A stretch of DNA of 6,433 nucleotides, taken from Syntrophomonadaceae bacterium. Lineage in GTDB: Bacteria > Bacillota > Syntrophomonadia > Syntrophomonadales > Syntrophomonadaceae. The stretch covers positions 1 to 6,433 of the forward strand of contig JAQUBU010000134.1 in assembly GCA_028686565.1 (NCBI GenBank), written 5' to 3'. A model generated the notes under the pieces. That model had not been told where the DNA came from. It was given only the letters and a program-made list of their open reading frames with translations, and ran no database searches. Positions within the stretch are counted from its first letter, which is position 1. Each line of letters starts with the position of its first letter. The translations under genes and the position numbers were made by a program. Below, piece after piece: positions 1 through 5,920 of this stretch.

Positions 1-5
1 ATGGC

Positions 6-130
6 GGCGCTGCGCTCGCAATGACAGGAAGGCGCTGCGCTCGCAATGACAGGAAGGCGCTGCGCTCGCAATGACAGGAAGGCGCTGCGCTTGCAATGAC
101 AGGTTGGCGCTGCGCTTGCAATGACAGGTA
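6..130. repeat. Tandem array of five 25-base units
   Basis: Five head-to-tail units lie at 6-30, 31-55, 56-80, 81-105 and 106-130. Each begins GGCGCTGCGC and carries CAATGACAGG near its end. The first three are identical. Unit 4 has C to T at its twelfth base and ends in TT instead of AA. Unit 5 shares the C to T change and ends in TA. The GCGCTGCGC core is a palindrome around a central T. The reverse complement contains TGTCATTGCGAGCGCAGCG, which I recognise from memory as the core of a dispersed intergenic repeat seen in many unrelated bacteria. The array sits downstream of the last minus-strand gene and contains no believable coding frame. Its function is unknown. Confidence 0.93.
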
Positions 131-208
131 CGCTATTTCATAACAAATGACAAGTACACTAGTCTCGTAGCAATGACAAGCACACTAGCTTAATAACAAT
201 GACATATA
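131..208. repeat. Three decayed 26-base units continuing the array
   Basis: The 25-base array passes into three diverged units at 131-156, 157-182 and 183-208, each 26 bases long. All keep the AATGACA core near the end. The last two also share CACTAG at their start, and the first two share AATGACAAG. The GC-rich GGCGCTGCGC half has been lost. Conservation therefore falls from left to right, as expected if the right edge is the oldest part and the left units were copied or homogenised recently. Confidence 0.6.
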
Positions 209-328
209 AGATAGCTCGCGATGTTCGTCAATATGGAATTTAAACAGTTTATTTATTGCTTTTTCGGGCTTTTCAGCCTGTTCTTTTGGTCAGAAAGTTG
301 AGTTAGTAATTATAAATGAATGATTTTG
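209..328. other. Non-coding spacer downstream of the leftmost gene
   Basis: This AT-rich stretch lies between the repeats and the stop codon of the 153-residue protein. No coding frame is supported here. A short GGCT-TTTC-AGCC hairpin near 270-281 is followed by a T-rich run on the plus strand, but a four-base stem is too weak to call a terminator, and it faces away from the minus-strand gene that would need one. No clear minus-strand terminator is visible. Confidence 0.5.
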
Positions 329-790
329 CTAACTATATGGCAAAACAGCTACTCCCAAAGCTTGATGGTCCCAGAGAGTTTTTTTTACTTGTTCAACCTG
401 TTGCTCTTTGCATTCTACAATGAGAAATAACTCAGCATTTTTCTCATTTCGTCTTTCTTGGGAATGCTTGAATTTGCTGAACGAAATATCCAGCAGCAAA
501 CCGGCCAGGAAACCACCTGTTAAACCCAGCAAACCCCATATTATTGGTCCCCATTCCCAAACGAAGCCATAGATAACCCCCAAAACCATAAATACTGTCC
601 CGAGAATAGCTCCGCCATCAAACAGGCTGATACCGTCCGAGTGGTGAATAGTGTCAAATATATGGCGGGTTTCCCCTCTTACTTCCAGAGGAACAGCGAG
701 TATTTGCTCTTTCCTGATACCCAATTGTTCCACCTTGGTAATAGCAATTTCAGTATGCAGACAATAATTAAAAGATGCTACCAGATACAT
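329..790 (-). CDS. Small protein with a two-helix membrane hairpin, unknown function
   Basis: This predicted 153-residue protein has no assigned function. Residues 1-35 look like a small soluble beta-alpha-beta arm (MYLVASFNY at the start, ILAVPLEV at 30-37). A linker with FDTIHHSDGISLFD follows. Two hydrophobic, glycine-rich segments at about 60-78 and 81-101 form a tight membrane hairpin. A charged stretch (SQERRNEKNAE) leads to a second soluble arm (about 120-150, LFLIVECKEQ to GVAVL). The layout loosely recalls general-stress 17M/DUF1269-like proteins, where a glycine-rich hairpin is inserted in an alpha/beta domain, but I see no diagnostic motif. An ATG two codons upstream, at 796, is almost on top of the AAAGGA ribosome binding site; the ATG at 790 has a 7-base spacer and is preferred. 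The gene starts 23 bases after the stop of the duplicated membrane protein, so the two are probably co-transcribed. Confidence 0.8.
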   Translation of the reverse strand: MYLVASFNYCLHTEIAITKVEQLGIRKEQILAVPLEVRGETRHIFDTIHHSDGISLFDGGAILGTVFMVLGVIYGFVWEWGPIIWGLLGLTGGFLAGLLLDISFSKFKHSQERRNEKNAELFLIVECKEQQVEQVKKTLWDHQALGVAVLPYS

Positions 791-797
791 ATGCATT

Positions 798-803
798 TCC
801 TTT
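798..803 (-). promoter_or_regulatory. Ribosome binding site fixing the start at 790
   Basis: AAAGGA on the minus strand is 7 bases before the ATG at 790 and only 1 base before the ATG at 796. The spacing decides for the shorter protein. Confidence 0.6.
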
Positions 804-813
804 CCAATATGAT

Positions 814-1584
814 TTACAGAGGCATTTGAAAAAGCGGACTCTGATAATTATTCCTAAAGTATTGAGCCTGTTCCTGATCGAATGCCTTATTGATCTCCAC
901 AGTTTTTACATAGGCATCATATATACTGAAACAGTAGAAAGAAGGAAAGTTAAGCACCCACTGGGGATCAAGTACGGTTTTGGCCTGTGCCAAGTCACCA
1001 ATAGCTACATAACCTATAGCGGGAAGCAGGTGGGAAAAATAGACAATGATTGTTCCAATGATCAATAAAAACATGGCATGCAAAACGGAAACCGTATAAA
1101 GGTGCCCCATGCCCGGCATCATGGCCGCCCAGGCTGCTGCCACCCAGGGATTCCTTTTTTCCAGGAAATTTATCCCCGCAGGTGATAACATGGTTGGGGA
1201 GATAACAGCATTTTCATGATCAGCCAAAACAGACAGCTTGTTTATCTCTATGGTTGCACGATAACTATCCCAAACCGCAAAAATCAGTATTCCACAGTAT
1301 AAAAGTAATAAATGGGTATCCAAGACCTGCTTAGCCATAGTAATTTTACCAGTTAAACTGTAAATAATCGCCTGGTTGATATGGGCATGGGTATTTATCA
1401 GCAGCTCCCCAACGAATAAAAACATCCCTTTAAACGTACTAATCAGTCTGAAATGCCCGAATCCCGGATAGGCAAGAGACCACCAGGCTACAACAAAGGG
1501 GTTTCGCAAATGAACGATATTAGTAGAATAAACTGCCAGCGTTGATTTTGGACGCCGTACTATTTGATTAGCTGATGATTGCAT
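814..1584 (-). CDS. Internally duplicated multi-pass membrane protein, unknown function
   Basis: This 256-residue membrane protein is built from two copies of one module, residues 26-118 and 143-235, at a constant offset of 117 residues with no gap needed. By hand count 34 of 93 positions (about 37%) are identical. Shared landmarks are RNP (27-29, 144-146), PGxGH (PGFGH 40-44, PGMGH 157-161), AKxVLD (84-89, 201-206) and DxYxxTxEINK (106-116, 223-233). Each copy has hydrophobic segments, roughly 30-66 and 92-105 in copy 1 and 147-193 and 209-221 in copy 2. The NP...PGxGH signature resembles TM2-like small membrane domains, but I would not assign that family firmly. I have an uncertain memory of similar proteins in Peptococcaceae. 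The ATG at 1584 is preceded by AAAGGAG about 10 bases away. The small hairpin protein follows 23 bases downstream, so the two probably form an operon. Substrate and role are unknown. Confidence 0.85.
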   Translation of the reverse strand: MQSSANQIVRRPKSTLAVYSTNIVHLRNPFVVAWWSLAYPGFGHFRLISTFKGMFLFVGELLINTHAHINQAIIYSLTGKITMAKQVLDTHLLLLYCGILIFAVWDSYRATIEINKLSVLADHENAVISPTMLSPAGINFLEKRNPWVAAAWAAMMPGMGHLYTVSVLHAMFLLIIGTIIVYFSHLLPAIGYVAIGDLAQAKTVLDPQWVLNFPSFYCFSIYDAYVKTVEINKAFDQEQAQYFRNNYQSPLFQMPL

Positions 1585-1670
1585 ACACCTGCATCTCCTT
1601 TGGGGGTTAGCTAATTTATAGCGGAGCGAAAAGATGTCCCCCGAAACTGCTCCACAGTTTTTTCCGATGC
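1585..1670 (-). promoter_or_regulatory. Short leader of the duplicated membrane protein, with possible -10
   Basis: This gap holds a TATAAA (1615-1620, minus strand) that could be a -10 box, but no convincing -35 lies 16-18 bases upstream. It also holds an inverted repeat, AAACTG/CAGTTT (1644-1649 and 1655-1660) around five bases, just after the stop codon of the upstream gene, and paired GGAGC/GCTCC and GGGGG/CCCCC blocks. The hairpin is not followed by a U-tract on the minus strand, so it is a weak terminator candidate at best. Whether this is a start site or read-through from the upstream gene cannot be settled here. Confidence 0.25.
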
Positions 1671-2249
1671 TTAAAATCCTATTCTATTCCCCTTTTGATG
1701 GAGCAGCAATATTTCTATAATGTAGCGTACAAATATACCAAGTGCGATATAAATAGGAAAAGAATAAATATGTTTCCAATTGTGCAGATTATAGATTTTT
1801 AACCATATGAGAAGAGGTTCACCAGCAAAAGCAAAAACCGCAGACATAACAATCATAGCCAGAATAAAATGTTTCCAGTTTCTAAAATACTGATAAAGAA
1901 ACATATATGTAACTGGTAAAATTGTAAAGTCTGCGGTTATCAAGCGGGGCCATACCGGAAGCAATTCATAAGTATAAGACCATAGTCCCAATTCTGATAA
2001 TATTGAATCTGAGAATGATGAAATAATCAGAACTATAGCCCCGAATAAGGAGATTTCCAAAAGCCGCCTGCGGTCTACGTAAATCCACCAAATGAACCAT
2101 GGTATTATTAAAATAAAGAGCAGCAGCCACCAATGGAAGCTGAAAAGATCATGATGAAGCCAATTCTCTATTCGCAAACGAGTGAACTCTATTTCCATTT
2201 TATAAAGGAAAGTATCTGAGGGAACAATACCCCAAAATGCATTTGTCAA
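1671..2249 (-). CDS. CBO0543-family five-helix membrane protein
   Basis: This 192-residue protein matches, from memory, the CBO0543 family of integral membrane proteins found in Firmicutes; no biochemical function is known. A short amphipathic N-terminus (1-38) precedes five predicted membrane helices at about 39-57, 64-83, 102-121, 127-149 and 162-184. Recognisable family features are the WWLLLFILIIPW helix followed by VDRRRLLEI (58-66), SELGLW (85-90), LPVWPRLITADFTILP (97-112), the aromatic MFLYQYFRNW turn, GEPLLIW (143-149) and KHIYSFPIY (159-167). The start is TTG at 2249, supported by AGGAG nine bases upstream. The first internal ATG, residue 18, has no ribosome binding site. The 86-base gap to the next gene and 109-base gap from the previous one leave its operon membership open. 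Family call is fairly sure; role unknown. Confidence 0.85.
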   Translation of the reverse strand: MTNAFWGIVPSDTFLYKMEIEFTRLRIENWLHHDLFSFHWWLLLFILIIPWFIWWIYVDRRRLLEISLFGAIVLIISSFSDSILSELGLWSYTYELLPVWPRLITADFTILPVTYMFLYQYFRNWKHFILAMIVMSAVFAFAGEPLLIWLKIYNLHNWKHIYSFPIYIALGIFVRYIIEILLLHQKGNRIGF

Positions 2250-2258
2250 CGAATATTT

Positions 2259-2263
2259 CTCCT
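2259..2263 (-). promoter_or_regulatory. Ribosome binding site for a TTG start
   Basis: AGGAG lies nine bases before the TTG at 2249. The alternative in-frame ATG 17 codons downstream is preceded by TTTATAAA, without any Shine-Dalgarno match, so this site decides the start. Confidence 0.7.
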
Positions 2264-2343
2264 GTACCAGGCATATTTTTAAGATTAATAATTACCTAAA
2301 CCATTCATATTATGGTCATTGCTGCCGGTTAATATTCGCGACC

Positions 2344-2361
2344 TAATAATGGATATTATTA
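2344..2361. repeat. AT-only inverted repeat at the hydrolase stop codon
   Basis: TAATAAT and ATTATTA flank GGAT and overlap the stop codon of the hydrolase gene. The stem is seven A-T pairs with a four-base loop. It could mark transcript end processing, but it is too weak and lacks a following U-tract, so it is not called as a terminator. Confidence 0.25.
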
Positions 2362-3237
2362 TTTTCCTTTAACATTCTTAATCAGAAGGTGCATGGAACC
2401 CAGCATCATTTCTTCCGGATAGTAAGCAAGCCCCCCTTTTATATAGCGGTCGAAGAGTATTTTAGCCAGTTCTTTCTCATCCATTCCTTCATTCAGCCTG
2501 GTTTTTATGAAATCAAAACCTTCCTCGGCGGCCAGAAGGGTATTTTGATAAAACCCTTCGACATCATTACCCAGAGGAATATCCCCATGTGCTACGCCTA
2601 CTATCTGGGTTGGATATGACATTAATTTTTCGATAGTTGAAGTATATAAATCGTAACCCTGGAAGAACACTGGAGTCATGTCATCTTTACTGCTGCGGTA
2701 ACCTGTGGCATCGGATACAAACATTGCCTGATCGCTTGCCAGGTAAGCGGCGATGGAACAAACACTATGTCCGGGAGCATCGATAAACTTTAGCTGCAGA
2801 CCAGGTTCCAGTTCAAGTATGTCTCCTTCGGCGACTGCTCTATCAACCCCAATAAAATCCAACTCCGAAGTATCAGGTTTTTCTTGCAACAATCCATTTT
2901 TAAAATAGCATTCGGATAAAATTGCATCATTACGATATAAGTCTTTAACTATTTTTTCTTTAGACAGGAATTTTTGGGCGGCGGCACTTCCCAATACCTC
3001 AGCATCAGGAAATAATTCCTTTAATATGGGAATACCGCAAGCATGGTCAAAATGGGAATGTAATATAACAATGTATTTAACCGCTGGCTTGTCCTCAAGC
3101 CCTTCCCATTCTTGCTTGAAAACTGCAGCCCCTGCTCTGGTACCACATTCCAGCAAAACTGCCTCCTCTTTACCTACCAAATAAAAATTGAAATAACCAT
3201 TACCCAGAACAACTACATTATCGGATAGTCTTCTCAT
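2359..3237 (-). CDS. Metallo-beta-lactamase-fold hydrolase
   Basis: This 292-residue soluble protein is a complete metallo-beta-lactamase-fold hydrolase, probably cytoplasmic because no signal peptide is visible. The metal-binding motifs are all present: HSHFDHA gives H60, H62, D64 and H65; APGHS gives H157; FVSDATG gives D176, the usual bridging Asp; VAHGD gives H217. This is the full set expected for a two-metal centre of the glyoxalase II/Zn-dependent hydrolase type. The C-terminal part (about 225-292) is mostly helical and probably covers the active site. Substrates in this superfamily range from thioesters to lactones and cannot be read from sequence, so glyoxalase II, lactonase and other thioesterase roles stay open. 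The ATG at 3237 has GAGGGGG seven bases upstream. The gene has gaps of more than 100 bases on both sides, so it may be transcribed alone. Confidence 0.93.
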   Translation of the reverse strand: MRRLSDNVVVLGNGYFNFYLVGKEEAVLLECGTRAGAAVFKQEWEGLEDKPAVKYIVILHSHFDHACGIPILKELFPDAEVLGSAAAQKFLSKEKIVKDLYRNDAILSECYFKNGLLQEKPDTSELDFIGVDRAVAEGDILELEPGLQLKFIDAPGHSVCSIAAYLASDQAMFVSDATGYRSSKDDMTPVFFQGYDLYTSTIEKLMSYPTQIVGVAHGDIPLGNDVEGFYQNTLLAAEEGFDFIKTRLNEGMDEKELAKILFDRYIKGGLAYYPEEMMLGSMHLLIKNVKGK

Positions 3238-3286
3238 AATAAAACCCCCTCTTCTTTAAACCGCGTTTTTATCTGCTCTAATGTCT

Positions 3287-3316
3287 ATTCTATATTAATT
3301 AACCTGTTGCTGTCTT
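3287..3316 (-). promoter_or_regulatory. Possible sigma-A promoter for the hydrolase gene
   Basis: On the minus strand AAGACA (3311-3316, 4 of 6 to TTGACA) and TAGAAT (3287-3292, 5 of 6 to TATAAT) are 18 bases apart. They would give a leader of about 45 bases before the ATG at 3237. Support is by motif only, in AT-rich DNA where chance matches are frequent. Confidence 0.35.
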
Positions 3317-3358
3317 TATCTATGACTGTGCCTGGCCTAAGATTTTGTTCTTACAAGT

Positions 3359-4723
3359 TCATATTTTTAAACTTCGGTATAATTTTTTAAAACTTTGCCG
3401 TTTTTCAGGTTTTTCAATATACATCAGGTTGTCAGCCTCTCGGAATACTTCCCTCATCTGGACTTCAGGAGTTAATTTTAATGCATGCCCTATCGATATA
3501 CTCAAGGGATAAGGGGGGTTGCTCTCATTATGTTTAGCAATGGTTTGCCGAAGTCTTTCCAAGGAAGACTCTAATTTTTCCATGGAGCAATCTTTAATTA
3601 TTATGGTAAATTCGTCACCGCCGATACGTGATACCACTTCATCCTGGTGAAAACAAGTCTTGAGTACTTTTGCGCAATCTCTTAGGAGTTGATCTCCTGC
3701 TTCATGTCCAAGATTATCATTAATTAGTTTTAAACCGTCAACATCGCATACTATCAAACCAACGGAATCCTCAAGATTATTATCAATAGCAAGCATTTCC
3801 TTTTCGAAATAAAAACGGTTATAAAGGCCGGTAAGAAAATCATGCATACTGATGTAGCGCAATGAATCTTCTGCATGTTTACGCCTTGTGATATCAGTGT
3901 CAATACCATCAATACGGGCGATGCAGCCATAAGCATCATAAGCAAAATGCGCCCGGCGATGCAACCAGAGCTTTTGTCCATTGGGGTGTCTTACAGAGAA
4001 TTCTGCCTCAAACCAACCTTGATGAAGCAGTGTAGAAAAGTTATCCATAATCATTTCATGAGATGTCTTCAACAGATTATGACCATTATCCGCATATAAT
4101 TGTGCAGGGGAGTAACCGTAGACCTTCTCTGCGGAGGGGCTAATATACTGCATTTCAAAGTTATCAGCACTGACCGACCATATTACGTCCTGTACGGAGT
4201 TTAATATACTATCCAGATTAGCTTGTCTTTCCAGCAGCTTTTCTTCAGTGTGTTTTTGCTGTGTTTGGTCAATTATTAGTCCTTCGATGTAAATAAGCTG
4301 TCTGCAGTCATCAAATACTGGAACCGCCATGTCTTTGAGCCAGCGAATTATTCCTTCACCGGATATAATTCGATATTCGAAGGTTTGGGCGTGTTGACTA
4401 TCCAATAAAAGCTGGCGGATATTATTAAAATCTGATAAATCTTCCGGGTGTATTATTTGTTCCCACCTTATTAATCCAGATAATAAGTCTTTTTGGGAAT
4501 ATCCGGTAATATTATCAACCGCGCCCATATAATAAACAGGCAATAATTTGTTGTCAACAGAGTATTCAATCACATTTAGAGCTTTCAGATGTTCATCTTT
4601 AAGCTCCAAATTCTTCTCTATCTGTAATTCCAAATTTACAAGCTGTTCACGTAAGCTGCAGTTTTCCTTTTCCAAGTCATCCAATTTAGAATTAATATTC
4701 TTATTAATATCATGATTTTCCAT
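3359..4723 (-). CDS. PAS-PAS-GGDEF diguanylate cyclase
   Basis: This 454-residue protein is predicted to make cyclic-di-GMP from two GTP. It has no membrane helix or signal peptide, so it is cytosolic. An N-terminal coiled coil (about 12-48) leads to a first PAS domain (about 50-160, with WEQIIHPEDL and the C-terminal DQTQQKHTEEKL linker) and a second (about 166-285, QDVIWSVSADN to DGIDTDITRRKHAEDSL). The GGDEF domain covers about 290-450: DFLTGLYNR (295-303), CDVDGLKLINDNLGHEAGD (326-344) with the metal-binding Asp, and RIGGDEF (366-372), so the active site is intact. The inhibitory RxxD site normally just before it reads HQDE (359-362), so product inhibition through this site is unlikely. 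What the PAS domains sense is unknown. The start is 12 bases after the HD-GYP stop; its AGGAG overlaps that stop codon, which suggests translational coupling. Confidence 0.95.
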   Translation of the reverse strand: MENHDINKNINSKLDDLEKENCSLREQLVNLELQIEKNLELKDEHLKALNVIEYSVDNKLLPVYYMGAVDNITGYSQKDLLSGLIRWEQIIHPEDLSDFNNIRQLLLDSQHAQTFEYRIISGEGIIRWLKDMAVPVFDDCRQLIYIEGLIIDQTQQKHTEEKLLERQANLDSILNSVQDVIWSVSADNFEMQYISPSAEKVYGYSPAQLYADNGHNLLKTSHEMIMDNFSTLLHQGWFEAEFSVRHPNGQKLWLHRRAHFAYDAYGCIARIDGIDTDITRRKHAEDSLRYISMHDFLTGLYNRFYFEKEMLAIDNNLEDSVGLIVCDVDGLKLINDNLGHEAGDQLLRDCAKVLKTCFHQDEVVSRIGGDEFTIIIKDCSMEKLESSLERLRQTIAKHNESNPPYPLSISIGHALKLTPEVQMREVFREADNLMYIEKPEKRQSFKKLYRSLKI

Positions 4724-4732
4724 ATGCTTATA

Positions 4733-4737
4733 CTCCT
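4733..4737 (-). promoter_or_regulatory. Ribosome binding site overlapping the HD-GYP stop codon
   Basis: AGGAG lies nine bases before the GGDEF start at 4723 and shares bases with the TAG stop of the HD-GYP gene (4736-4738). Ribosomes ending on the first gene would sit directly on the start region of the second, tying the two outputs together. Confidence 0.7.
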
Positions 4738-5839
4738 AAGTTCCCGATGGACGTGGCAAAAGTTTTTGCAGTTCATGCTCGCTCAATACTTCTACAGGTA
4801 TTACTGTAGTCATTCGGGAAAGATCAATTTCATGGGGATGCGGTATCCTTCGCAGTGAGTTATCTATTATTATACGAATAATTGGTCTTTGTGGAGTTTG
4901 GGCATTAATATGTGACACTATGCCAATTTCGCCAGTATTCAGTTTTATGAAACAACCTAATGGATAGCTTGCAATGTTTGATATCATTGCGTTAACCACA
5001 GCAGGATCAAAATAAATGCCGCTCATACGTTTTATGAGGTTTATCGCTTGATTAACTTGATATGCGGGGCGATTAGGCCGGTCAGTCATAAGTTCATCAT
5101 AGGTATTGGCAGCAGCCACGATACGTGCATACTCATGTATGCTGCTGCCTGCCAATTGTCTGGGGTAACCCTTGCCATCCCAGCGTTCATGATGCTGTAA
5201 TGCAACATGTGCGGAAAGCAGGGAGAGATCACCGTAATCACGAATAATAGTGTATCCAAATTCCGAATGCTTGGAAAGCAAAGCGGATTCTTCCTCATTC
5301 AAGTTACCGGACCGGAAAAGTAAATCCGGATCTATTTTGGACTTGCCTATATCATGCAGCAGGGCACCGATACCAAGTTCCTTGAGTTTTGTTTCATTAT
5401 AATTCATTGTAATGCCAGTCATAATGGAAAGCGTGCATACACTTACCGAATGATAAAAAACAAGGTTGTCGATAGTTGATATATCGGAAATGCTGAGCAG
5501 TACATTGCTATTATCCAGAATCTCGTCCAGCATATTATTGACTACTTTACGCAAAGCAATAGTATTAATCTTGCGGTCCTGCTGCAAGTGACTGAAGGTA
5601 TTTTTGACGAGTTTTACGGTAGTTATTCGGGTCTCTTCAGAAATTACGTCTTCTTCATCAGCTTCTCCGGAAAATATATCACGTATATAGATATAATGAA
5701 TACCAATTTCATAGAGTCGTCTAATATAATACTCATCCAGCTCTACACCGGATCTGAGCAAAATATTACCTTCACTATCTATGATGCTGCGACCCAGCAA
5801 CATCCCTTCATCGACATAATTAAGCGGTATTTTCCGCAA
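4736..5839 (-). CDS. HD-GYP cyclic-di-GMP phosphodiesterase
   Basis: This soluble 367-residue protein is predicted to hydrolyse cyclic-di-GMP. Numbering is from TTG 5839. Residues 1-55 form the short N-terminal domain common in Firmicutes HD-GYP proteins (RKIPLNYVDEGMLLGRSI, LYEIGIHYIYI). The HD-GYP domain spans about 105-290: H130, HDIGK (H162, D163, K166), H191, HHERWDGKGYP (H216, H217, GYP 224-226) and RPNR. The final Asp ligand of the ADxYDAL-like motif is Asn here (N245 in AANTYDEL), so metal binding or activity may differ. Residues 293-330 (YPLGCFIKLNTGEIGIV) are the usual C-terminal extension. An ATG ten codons upstream (5869) has no ribosome binding site. TTG 5839 has AGGTGG five bases before it and begins the protein where the family normally begins, so it is preferred. 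It is first gene of the operon with the GGDEF gene. Confidence 0.92.
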   Translation of the reverse strand: MRKIPLNYVDEGMLLGRSIIDSEGNILLRSGVELDEYYIRRLYEIGIHYIYIRDIFSGEADEEDVISEETRITTVKLVKNTFSHLQQDRKINTIALRKVVNNMLDEILDNSNVLLSISDISTIDNLVFYHSVSVCTLSIMTGITMNYNETKLKELGIGALLHDIGKSKIDPDLLFRSGNLNEEESALLSKHSEFGYTIIRDYGDLSLLSAHVALQHHERWDGKGYPRQLAGSSIHEYARIVAAANTYDELMTDRPNRPAYQVNQAINLIKRMSGIYFDPAVVNAMISNIASYPLGCFIKLNTGEIGIVSHINAQTPQRPIIRIIIDNSLRRIPHPHEIDLSRMTTVIPVEVLSEHELQKLLPRPSGT

Positions 5840-5844
5840 GGTAT

Positions 5845-5850
5845 CCACCT
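5845..5850 (-). promoter_or_regulatory. Ribosome binding site supporting the TTG start at 5839
   Basis: AGGTGG on the minus strand lies five bases before TTG 5839. The competing ATG at 5869 is preceded only by AT-rich TATTTTGATTA. This site is the main reason for the shorter protein. Confidence 0.6.
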
Positions 5851-5892
5851 GCCCAATAAAATATACCATTAATCAAAATATGATAATCATAT

Positions 5893-5920
5893 AGGATATT
5901 ACATCGAATAATTAAGCCAA
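5893..5920 (-). promoter_or_regulatory. Possible promoter of the HD-GYP/GGDEF operon
   Basis: TTGGCT (5915-5920, 4 of 6 to TTGACA) and TATCCT (5893-5898, 4 of 6 to TATAAT) are 16 bases apart on the minus strand. Initiation here would give a leader of roughly 45 bases to TTG 5839, but only about 15-20 bases to ATG 5869, which again fits the TTG start better. Both boxes are weak. Confidence 0.3.

Noticed and set aside
6..208. CRISPR array
   Set aside because: The units follow each other directly with no unique spacers, the period is only 25-26 bases, and no cas gene is present.
301..334. AGTTAG/CTAACT inverted repeat as terminator of the leftmost gene
   Set aside because: The stem is six bases with a 22-base loop, and no U-tract follows on the minus strand.
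775..1068. Plus-strand open frame of 97 codons opposite the duplicated membrane protein
   Set aside because: The opposite strand encodes a protein with a demonstrable internal duplication. The plus-strand product has no recognisable feature.
2389..2619. Plus-strand open frame of 76 codons opposite the metallo-beta-lactamase gene
   Set aside because: It is antisense to the C-terminal part of an intact enzyme gene and has no motif.
3238..3358. Cyclic-di-GMP riboswitch next to the GGDEF/HD-GYP genes
   Set aside because: No GEMM-type conserved core was seen in this gap or in 5840-6284 on either strand. Only short AT-rich inverted repeats such as TAAGA/TCTTA are present.
5588..5872. Plus-strand open frame of 94 codons opposite the HD-GYP gene
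   Set aside because: It lies almost wholly inside a well-supported minus-strand gene with clear domain motifs, shows no recognisable domain and has no independent support.
5880..5890. ATGATAATCAT, identical to the centre of the classical Fur box
   Set aside because: Only the 11-base core fits. The four bases on each side match the 19-base consensus poorly, about 12 of 19 overall, and such AT-rich palindromes arise easily by chance. No iron-related gene is nearby.
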